From Actinomycetospora cinnamomea (GTDB lineage Bacteria > Actinomycetota > Actinomycetes > Mycobacteriales > Pseudonocardiaceae), in contig NZ_QEKW01000023.1 of assembly GCF_003096675.1 (NCBI RefSeq), forward strand, positions 1 through 62,380: a DNA stretch of 62,380 nucleotides, given 5' to 3'. The notes beneath the pieces are model-generated. The model was not told the origin of the DNA. It saw only the letters and a program-made list of their open reading frames with translations, and ran no database searches. Both the position numbers and the translations under genes were made by a program. Of the stretch, positions 54,813-62,380 are shown in pieces. The first letter of the stretch is position 1, and every line of letters starts with the position of its first letter.

Positions 54813-57005
54813 TCAGTAGCCGACGTAGGCGTCGCCGCGCGCGAGGGCCACGACACCCGGCACCTGCGACACCGAGCCGTACCGGTCGATGGCGTAACGG
54901 ACACCCGCGATGATGTTGTCGACCGGATCGGTGATCTCGCCGTGGCCCTCGAGCTTGTACGAGTCGAACGTCGGCCCGATGGTCTGCATGAGCCCCTGCG
55001 AGGGCGTGCCCTTCTCGGCGTTCGAGTCCCAGTTGTTGACGGCCTCGGGGTCGCCGCCCGACTCGTGGTCGATGATCGTGGCGATGTCGTCGGGGTCCAT
55101 CTCGTCCAGCGAGACGCCCTCGGCCTGCAGCACCGCCAACGCCTCGCGGATCCAGTCCCCGACCTGACCCTGCGGCCCGCCCGTCGGCACGGCCCCGGCG
55201 TCGGTGTCCGCCGAGGCGCTGGTCTCGGCCCCCGGCACGCCGGTCTCCGCGTCGGTGTCCGACGCACCGCTACTGCCCGACCCGCCGTCCGCGTCGGCGT
55301 CCGTCTCCGCATCGGTGTCGGCACTCCCGTCCGCCGCGTCGGCGCGACCAGCCGACCCTCCGTCGGCGTCGTCCGCGTCGTCCGCGTCGTCGGTGGCGTC
55401 GGTGGCGTCGGTGGCGTCGGTGGCGTCGGTGGCGTCGGTGGCGTCGGTGGCGTCGGTGGCGTCGGTGGCGTCGGTGGCGTCGTCCTCGGCGGCGGCACCG
55501 CTCTCCGGACCGCTGCTGCTCGCATGACCGTCCGGCGCGCGGTCCGTCGCGCTGTCGGTGCTGGTCTCCGGCTCGCCGGGCGGCCCGCTCTTCGTGTCCG
55601 TCGCGGAGTCGCTGTCGGAGTCGCTGTAGGTGTCGCTGTAGGTGTCGCTGTCGGACGACGGTTTCCCTTCGGCATCCGAAGCATCCCCGGCACCCGACCC
55701 GGACCCGGAGCCGACTCCGTCGTCGATGACCGTCCCACCATCCGGACCGCCGGCACTCTCGGCGGACGTCGAAGCTTCGGAGACCGACGCGTCCTCCTCG
55801 GAGCGTCCCGTATCGCTGCCTGGGCCGCCGTCGGACGACGGTTTCCCTTCGGAATCCGAAGCATCCCCGGCACCTGACCCGGACCCGGAGCCGACTCCGC
55901 CGTCGATGACCGTGCCACCGTCCGGATCGCCGGCACTCTCGGCCGACGCCGACCCGTCGGAGACCGACGCGTCCTCCTCGGATCGTCCCGTATCGCTGTC
56001 GGCGCCGCCGTCGGACGACGCCGGTCCTTCGGAAACCGAAGCACTCTCGGCGCCGGATCCCTCGACCCCGCCGTTCCCGTCCGAGGACGAGCGGCCGGCA
56101 CCGTCATCGCGTGCCCCGGCGCCGTCGGCGTCGGCGCAACCCACCTCCGACCCGGCGTCTGCCGATCCACTGCCGGAGCGCGACCCCGATCCGCCGCTGT
56201 CCGACGACCCGAGGGAGGACGCAGCGCTCGACGAGCCCCCCGAGTCCGGCAGATCCTCCGACGAACCGGACGAGCCCTCGGACAACCCTCCGGACAGGTC
56301 GATGCCCCGGGTGCCCCCGTCGGAGCCGCTGGTGTCGGCGAGGGCGGGGACGGTCGCGATCGACGCGTCAGCGGCGCTCACGGGTGTCCAACCCGCCCGC
56401 CCCTGTCCGGCGGGCGGGGCGATCGGGCGCGCATCGGGCGTGGGCAGGCGGGAGAAGGCGGTGAGGTCGCGTGCCAGTTCCTCGAGGGCGGTGGCTGCGT
56501 CACCGAGGGCGATCTCGGCGCGCTCGACGGCGACGCGGGCCGACGCCGTGGGCTCGGCCATGGCCTGCGCCGAGAGGTGGTCGGCCATCGAGGCGCGGGC
56601 GGGATCGGCGAGCGCCTCGGCGCGCACGCGGCGGGCGGCGTCGAGCCCGCGGGCCACGTGCCCGTCCACCTCGCGGCGCATCCCGTCGAGCAGCTGCCCC
56701 GCGCCGTCGACGCGCACCTGCACGCGGCCCGCCGCGTCGAGCGTGGTCCGGCCCGCGCGGTCGAACGCACCGAGGTAGTCGCCCAGCGCGTCCGCTCCTC
56801 GCCCCTGCCAGGCCGCGCGCACCTCCTCGGCGCAGCGGCCCAGCGTGGCCAGGGACCCGTCGACGCCCTCGGCCATGGCCCCGAGCCGGCGCGCCGTGCT
56901 GCGCAGGGCCTCGGGGTCGATCCGCCGCACCCGCTCGACGAGCGCGCTGAGCTCCTGCCCGCCGGGCTGCGCGGCGAGCTCGCCGACGGCGTCGAAGGCC
57001 ACCAC
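54813..57005 (-). CDS. WXG-type transglycosylase with giant Ser/Asp-repeat linker, cassette 1
   Basis: A 730-residue protein. Residues 1-190 form a helical bundle with WXG turn (AWQGRGADALGDYLGAF). Residues about 225-615 are low complexity, rich in Ser, Asp, Gly and Glu, with 60-residue repeats (EGKPSSDGG ... DTGRSEEDASVS), an SDTYSDTYSDSDSDS block and ten Ala-Thr-Asp triplets. The C-terminal SLT domain (about 630-730) has IIDHESGGDPEAVNNWDSNA with catalytic Glu and PSQGLMQTIGPTF. The acidic stalk could span the cell wall, like Sdr proteins of staphylococci, displaying the hydrolase far from the membrane. GTG 57005 follows the partner gene by 4 bp. No Sec signal peptide. Confidence 0.88.
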   Translation of the reverse strand: MVAFDAVGELAAQPGGQELSALVERVRRIDPEALRSTARRLGAMAEGVDGSLATLGRCAEEVRAAWQGRGADALGDYLGAFDRAGRTTLDAAGRVQVRVDGAGQLLDGMRREVDGHVARGLDAARRVRAEALADPARASMADHLSAQAMAEPTASARVAVERAEIALGDAATALEELARDLTAFSRLPTPDARPIAPPAGQGRAGWTPVSAADASIATVPALADTSGSDGGTRGIDLSGGLSEGSSGSSEDLPDSGGSSSAASSLGSSDSGGSGSRSGSGSADAGSEVGCADADGAGARDDGAGRSSSDGNGGVEGSGAESASVSEGPASSDGGADSDTGRSEEDASVSDGSASAESAGDPDGGTVIDGGVGSGSGSGAGDASDSEGKPSSDGGPGSDTGRSEEDASVSEASTSAESAGGPDGGTVIDDGVGSGSGSGAGDASDAEGKPSSDSDTYSDTYSDSDSDSATDTKSGPPGEPETSTDSATDRAPDGHASSSGPESGAAAEDDATDATDATDATDATDATDATDATDATDATDDADDADDADGGSAGRADAADGSADTDAETDADADGGSGSSGASDTDAETGVPGAETSASADTDAGAVPTGGPQGQVGDWIREALAVLQAEGVSLDEMDPDDIATIIDHESGGDPEAVNNWDSNAEKGTPSQGLMQTIGPTFDSYKLEGHGEITDPVDNIIAGVRYAIDRYGSVSQVPGVVALARGDAYVGY
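55389..55478. repeat. Ten perfect 9-bp tandem repeats in the linker
   Basis: GTCGGTGGC is repeated ten times without interruption. On the coding strand each unit reads GCC-ACC-GAC, giving ten Ala-Thr-Asp triplets. Because the unit is a multiple of three, gain or loss by slippage changes linker length and keeps the frame. Confidence 0.95.
55651..56060. repeat. 180-bp tandem repeats in the linker
   Basis: A unit beginning TCGGACGACG starts at 55651, 55831 and 56011. The first two are full 180-bp copies encoding closely similar 60-residue blocks; the third fades out after about 50 bp. They lie inside the coding region of the cassette 1 transglycosylase. Confidence 0.85.
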
Positions 57006-57009
57006 GGCG

Positions 57010-57306
57010 TCAGGCCGCGCTCAGCGACGCGGCGGCGTCGCGGTCGCCGGCGCGGATCGCGGTGAGCGCGGCGTCGAGGGCGCGGTCGACCCCGTCGAGG
57101 CGGGCCCCGGCGGCGGCGAGCTCGGCATCGAGGGAGCGCACGAGCCGGTCGAGCGCGCCGAGCATCGCCCCGGAGGAGGCGAGGTCGCCGAGACCGCCAC
57201 GGGGCACGACGACCTGGTCGATCATCGCGGGCAGCCGGCGCGCTTCGGTCGCGACGCCGCGGCGCGCCTGCTCGAGGGCGGCGGGGCCCAGGTCGAGGTC
57301 GGGCAT
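57010..57306 (-). CDS. EspC/WXG-like small helical protein, cassette 1
   Basis: A 98-residue helical protein (LGPAALEQARRGVATEARRL; SSGAMLGALDRLVRSLDAEL; LDAALTAIRAGDRDAAASL), similar in plan to 54448-54753. Both have two long helices around a Gly/Pro turn and end with an xxGDR-type motif. It is tightly coupled to the cassette 1 transglycosylase (stop and start 4 bp apart). It lies 54 bp after purD on the same strand. Confidence 0.73.
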   Translation of the reverse strand: MPDLDLGPAALEQARRGVATEARRLPAMIDQVVVPRGGLGDLASSGAMLGALDRLVRSLDAELAAAGARLDGVDRALDAALTAIRAGDRDAAASLSAA

Positions 57307-57360
57307 GCGCGCGAGAGTAGGTCGGCGCGTCGCCCGGCAGGTGCCGTTCGGCGGGATCCG

Positions 57361-58629
57361 TCAGGCGCGGACGGGCATCGCGACGCGGCCGGCGGCGGCG
57401 TCCCGGGCGATGTCGGTGCGGTGGTGCCCACCGGGCAGGTGCACGGACGCGAGGCGCTCGTAGGCGTCACGGCGGGCGGCCTCGAGGTCCTCGCCCGTCC
57501 CGACGATCGACAGCACCCTCCCGCCGCTGGACACCACGGCCCCGTCGTCGCGCCGGCGCGTGCCCGCGTGCAGCACGCCGTGGCCGTCGGCGCCGCGCAG
57601 GACGTCGCCGGTGCGGACCGACCCCGGGTAGCCCTCGGCGGCGACGACGACGGTGACCGCGGCGCCCGGCGACCAGGTCGGTGCGGGCTCCTCGGCGAGG
57701 CGGCCCGTGGCGGCCGCGGCGAGCAACGAGGCCACCGAACTGCGCAGGAGCGGGAGGACGACCTGGGTTTCGGGGTCGCCGAAGCGGCAGTTGAACTCGA
57801 TCACCTGCGGCCCCGTGGAGGTCAGCGCGAGCCCCGCGTAGAGCAGGCCGGAGAACGGGGTGCCGCGGGCGGCGAGCTCGGTGACCACGGGCGTGACGAT
57901 CCGGTCGACGACCTCGTCCACCAGGCCCTCCGACGCCCAGGGCAGCGGGGCGTAGGCGCCCATCCCGCCGGTGTTCGGCCCGGCGTCGTCGTCGCCGAGG
58001 CGCTTGAAGTCCTGCGCGGGCACGAGCGGGACGACCGTCGTGCCGTCCACGACGCAGAACAGCGACGCCTCGGGGCCGTCGAGGAACGACTCCAGCAGCA
58101 CCGGGTGCCCGGCCTCGAGGACCGACGCGGCGTGGCGGCGCGCGGCCTCCCCGTCGGCGGTCACGAGCACCCCCTTGCCCGCGGCGAGCCCGTCGTCCTT
58201 GACCACCCACGGCGCGTCGAAGCGGGCGAGCGCGGCGTCGAGGTCGCCCGGGTTGTCGACGACCTCGCTGCGCGCGGTGGGCACGCCCGCCACGGCCATG
58301 ACGTCCTTGGCGAACGCCTTCGAGCCCTCGATGCGCGCCGCCGCCGCGGTCGGGCCGAAGCACGGGACGCCGGCGTTCCGCAGCGCGTCACCGACGCCGG
58401 CGACGAGCGGCGCCTCGGGGCCGACGACGACGAGGTCGGCGCCCCAGCCACGGGCGAGGGTCACGACCTGCTCGGGGTCGGTGGCGTCGGCGAGGCCGGG
58501 GTGCTCGGCGAGCGCCGCGGTGCCCGCGTTGCCGGGAGCGGCGGCGAGGGCCGTGACCTGCGGGTCGCCGGCGAGGGCGAGCAGCAGGGCGTGTTCGCGG
58601 GCTCCGGAACCGATCACCAGGACGCGCAC
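57361..58629 (-). CDS. purD: Phosphoribosylamine-glycine ligase PurD
   Basis: A 422-residue ATP-grasp GAR synthetase, step two of purine synthesis. It begins [20 protein letters not shown] and has [71 protein letters not shown] and [20 protein letters not shown], which binds Mg-ATP. GTG 58629 gives the exact family start; the longer frame upstream is antisense to the shared promoter region. Divergent from the GDPD gene. Confidence 0.97.
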   Translation of the reverse strand: MRVLVIGSGAREHALLLALAGDPQVTALAAAPGNAGTAALAEHPGLADATDPEQVVTLARGWGADLVVVGPEAPLVAGVGDALRNAGVPCFGPTAAAARIEGSKAFAKDVMAVAGVPTARSEVVDNPGDLDAALARFDAPWVVKDDGLAAGKGVLVTADGEAARRHAASVLEAGHPVLLESFLDGPEASLFCVVDGTTVVPLVPAQDFKRLGDDDAGPNTGGMGAYAPLPWASEGLVDEVVDRIVTPVVTELAARGTPFSGLLYAGLALTSTGPQVIEFNCRFGDPETQVVLPLLRSSVASLLAAAATGRLAEEPAPTWSPGAAVTVVVAAEGYPGSVRTGDVLRGADGHGVLHAGTRRRDDGAVVSSGGRVLSIVGTGEDLEAARRDAYERLASVHLPGGHHRTDIARDAAAGRVAMPVRA

Positions 58630-58668
58630 GGACGACACGCTACGGGGGCGGGGCGCGCGGCGAGGATG

Positions 58669-58726
58669 TGGCGTTCCTGGCGTCGAACGCCAGCAAAGCC
58701 GCATTGCTCGCACGGGGGACCCGTGC
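58669..58726. repeat. Three adjacent small palindromes between purD and GDPD
   Basis: TGGCGTTC/GAACGCCA (58669-58676, 58685-58692), AGCAA/TTGCT (58692-58696, 58704-58708) and GCACGGG/CCCGTGC (58710-58716, 58720-58726) follow each other without gaps. The block lies in a divergent promoter region, where terminators are not expected. It resembles intergenic repeats I associate with Pseudonocardiaceae genomes; only one copy is in this window. Confidence 0.5.
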
Positions 58727-58804
58727 GGCGACACCACACGTTCACCGGGACGTCGGTCACGCCCGGTGGCGGGCGCCGCGGAGATCGGGAGAGACTCGCG
58801 GCCG

Positions 58805-59860
58805 ATGATCTCGCCGGAGGCCACGGTCGGCTCCCCACCCACCCCGACGCCCGGTCGCATCCTCGTCGTCGGGCACCGCGGGGCCTCGGGCTACCGGCCC
58901 GAGCACACGCTGGCCGCCTACGAGCTCGCGATCCGCATGGGTGCCGACGCCGTCGACGTCGACCTCGTCCCCACCCGCGACGGGGTGCTCGTCGCGCGCC
59001 ACGAGCCCGAGATCGGCGGGACCACCGACGTCGCCACGCGCCCCGAGTTCGCCTCCCGCCGCACCACCAAGCAGATCGACGGGACGGCCGCGACCGGCTG
59101 GTTCACCACCGACTTCACCCTCGCCGAGCTGCGCACCCTGCGGGCCCGGGAGCGCATCCCGGAGACGCGCCCGCACAACACGCTGTACGACGACCGGTTC
59201 GGCGTCGCGACGTTCGACGAGGTGCTCGACCTGCTCGACCGCCTCGCCGCCGAGCTGCGCCGCCCGGTCGGCGTGCTGCCCGAGGTCAAGCACTCCACCT
59301 ACTTCGCGGGCATCGGGCTGCCCGTCGAGCCGGCGCTCGTCGAGACGCTGCGCCGCCGCGGCCGGGACGGCGCCGACTCCGGGGTGATCATCCAGTCGTT
59401 CGAGACCACGAACCTGCGCGCGCTCTCCCGCGAGGTCGCGTGCCCGCTGCTGCAGCTCGTCGACGCGCCCGGCACCCGCCCCGCCGACCTCGTCGCCGCG
59501 GGTGACCCGCGCACGTCGGAGACGCTGGTGAGGCCCGAGGGCCTGTGCGACGTGGCGACCTACGCGACCTGGCTGGGGCCCGCCAAGGAGCTCATCGTCC
59601 CGCTCGCCGCCGACGACAGCGCCGTGGCGCCCACGTCGCTGGTGGCGGACGCCAAGGCCGCGAACCTGCGGGTCATGCCCTACACGTTCCGCAACGAGAA
59701 CGAGTTCCTGCCGGCGGGCCTGCGTCGCGGCGGAGCCGGTGCGCGTGCGGACACCTACGGCGACGCGTTCGGCGAGTACCAGATGTACGTCGCGCTCGGC
59801 GTGGACGCGGTGTTCACCGACGGCCCGGACACCGCGCTGGCGGCGGTGGGCGTCGCGTAG
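58805..59860 (+). CDS. Glycerophosphodiester phosphodiesterase (GlpQ type)
   Basis: A 351-residue TIM-barrel phosphodiesterase. [20 protein letters not shown] and [20 protein letters not shown] give the catalytic His, Arg and Glu/Asp set; the family usually has E-x-D where this protein has [14 protein letters not shown] and [14 protein letters not shown] complete the active site. The long insertion with [20 protein letters not shown] is typical of the GlpQ branch. It releases glycerol 3-phosphate from deacylated phospholipids or teichoic acids. No signal peptide is obvious. ATG 58805 follows GGGAGAGAC at a longish spacing. Confidence 0.9.
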   Translation: MISPEATVGSPPTPTPGRILVVGHRGASGYRPEHTLAAYELAIRMGADAVDVDLVPTRDGVLVARHEPEIGGTTDVATRPEFASRRTTKQIDGTAATGWFTTDFTLAELRTLRARERIPETRPHNTLYDDRFGVATFDEVLDLLDRLAAELRRPVGVLPEVKHSTYFAGIGLPVEPALVETLRRRGRDGADSGVIIQSFETTNLRALSREVACPLLQLVDAPGTRPADLVAAGDPRTSETLVRPEGLCDVATYATWLGPAKELIVPLAADDSAVAPTSLVADAKAANLRVMPYTFRNENEFLPAGLRRGGAGARADTYGDAFGEYQMYVALGVDAVFTDGPDTALAAVGVA

Positions 59861-60160
59861 CTACCGCGCCAGGCGCCGGTCCACGTAGCACCAGCGCCAG
59901 GTCTCGCCCGGCTCGTGCGAGCGCATCACGGGGTGACCGGTGACCTCGTGGTGCTTCGAGGCGTGGCGGTAGGGGCTGGAGTCGCAGCACGCGACGTGCC
60001 CGCACGCGAGGCACTTGCGCAGGTGCGCCCACGCGGTGTAGCCCTCGGCGCGGCAGTCGGGGCACAGGAGCGTCTCGCCGTCGTTCGCCACGGCATCGGG
60101 CACCGGGTCGGCGGCCAGACCCTCGGAACCGATGGTCAGGAGGTGTTCGCAGGCGCCCAC
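59861..60160 (-). CDS. UBP-type zinc-finger protein
   Basis: A 99-residue protein consisting of a single ZnF-UBP domain: GACEHL, LLCPDCRAEGYTAWAHLRKC, LACGHVACCDSSPYRHASKH and HEVTGHPVMRS supply the Cys/His ligands. In eukaryotes the domain binds ubiquitin C-termini; bacterial stand-alone members occur in actinobacteria and have no known partner. GTG 60160 gives the first ligand at residue 4. It abuts the GDPD gene convergently with no spacing and follows purA by 29 bp. Confidence 0.88.
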   Translation of the reverse strand: MGACEHLLTIGSEGLAADPVPDAVANDGETLLCPDCRAEGYTAWAHLRKCLACGHVACCDSSPYRHASKHHEVTGHPVMRSHEPGETWRWCYVDRRLAR

Positions 60161-60189
60161 GCGCTCCAGGTTACTGCCCGACGTCGACG

Positions 60190-62260
<2,071 letters not shown>

Positions 62261-62293
62261 CGTGCCGGGGACCGGCTCGATCGTCCGACGCTC

Positions 62294-62380
62294 CTATGGT
62301 TCGTCAACCCCTGCGGGTTCGAGCTGACGGTAGAGCTGGCGGGCGATGTAGCGCTTGAGGCATCGGCGGATCTCGCGGTC
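62294..62380 (-). mobile_element. IS110-type transposase, C-terminal end (cut by window end)
   Basis: A minus-strand frame enters from the right edge and stops at TAG 62296-62294. It encodes DREIRRCLKRYIARQLYRQL followed by EPAGVDEP. The RCLKRYIAR motif is typical of the C-terminus of IS110-family transposases. Only 28 codons are visible. Confidence 0.6.

Noticed and set aside
55642..56778. Plus-strand open frame of 378 codons rich in Ser/Pro/Asp
   Set aside because: It is the reverse-strand reading of the Ser/Asp linker repeats; the minus-strand frame has flanking WXG and SLT domains and is the real gene.
58737..58760. Possible PHO box before the GDPD gene (GTTCACC and GGTCACG)
   Set aside because: The two half-sites are 14 bp apart, not 11, and the second is a poor match, so PhoP control of this gene is not supported by the sequence.

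Overview
The window is chromosomal DNA from a high-GC actinobacterium, most likely a member of the Pseudonocardiaceae (Pseudonocardia or Actinomycetospora type; an inference, not tested by search). Supporting signs are a mycothiol synthase gene, an orphan GlnR regulator, an LCP cell-wall ligase, an RsiG-like anti-sigma factor, EspC/WXG-type secreted proteins, frequent GTG starts and many 4-bp ATGA/GTGA gene overlaps. From memory of M. tuberculosis, the order purD, purB, purC, purS/purQ, purL, purF, purM, DUF3073, ygfZ, nitrobindin, sseC, sseA, thioredoxin-like, glnR, mshD, pst/phoU, LCP, dus follows the Rv0772-Rv0823 region, so most of the window is conserved core. Accessory material sits at the left end and in a few insertions.

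Layout. (1) 1-4453 is an accessory edge: the end of an IS630 transposase, a bicovalent-flavin oxidase, an IS5-type remnant and the N-terminal half of an FtsK/SpoIIIE-like protein, stopping at a tRNA-Lys whose 3' end faces it. This looks like the remains of a tRNA-integrated element. (2) 5048-14283: a lineage-specific Cys-containing protein, a tiny ORF and an ArsR-SRPBCC fusion with divergent promoters and two operators, a PolX-like PHP protein, a metallo-beta-lactamase/Rieske fusion, dusB, a GGDEF protein and an LCP protein. (3) 14289-19173 is the phosphate regulon: phoU and, convergent to it, pstSCAB, each set preceded by an 11-bp-spaced PHO box. (4) 19211-23473: mshD and glnR, then a sulfur block (thioredoxin-like, Cys-containing leader peptide, sseA, sseC). 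(5) 23470-31591: nitrobindin, pxpBC, a DivIVA-like protein, a Nur-like regulator with ygfZ and a PLP dehydratase, rsiG, DUF3073 and DUF2945. (6) 31778-46872 carries purM, purF, purL, purQ, purS, purC and purB on the minus strand, mixed with a PAS-GGDEF-EAL protein, a methyltransferase, an SCP-like protein and hydrolases. (7) 46980-50265 is a translationally coupled signalling operon: receiver-PP2C phosphatase, CHASE3 histidine kinase, single-domain receiver. (8) 50318-57306: threonine aldolase, potassium channel, aminotransferase and two tandem cassettes, each an EspC-like protein plus a WXG-type transglycosylase. (9) 57361-62380: purD, a GDPD phosphodiesterase, a UBP zinc finger, purA, an unknown gene and the end of an IS110-type transposase.

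How the parts fit. Nine purine genes (purA, B, C, D, F, L, M, Q, S) cover most of IMP and AMP synthesis. The pst/phoU genes under PHO boxes form a phosphate-starvation unit. The mshD/glnR/sseA/sseC/thioredoxin stretch links nitrogen control, mycothiol and sulfur transfer. Three proteins (GGDEF, PAS-GGDEF-EAL, RsiG) point to cyclic-di-GMP signalling.

The most unusual items are the duplicated EspC-like/WXG-transglycosylase cassettes, whose first hydrolase carries a huge Ser/Asp linker built from 180-bp repeats and a 10 x 9-bp array, and several families of palindromic intergenic repeats sitting at gene ends, one of which supplies the stop codons of two convergent genes.
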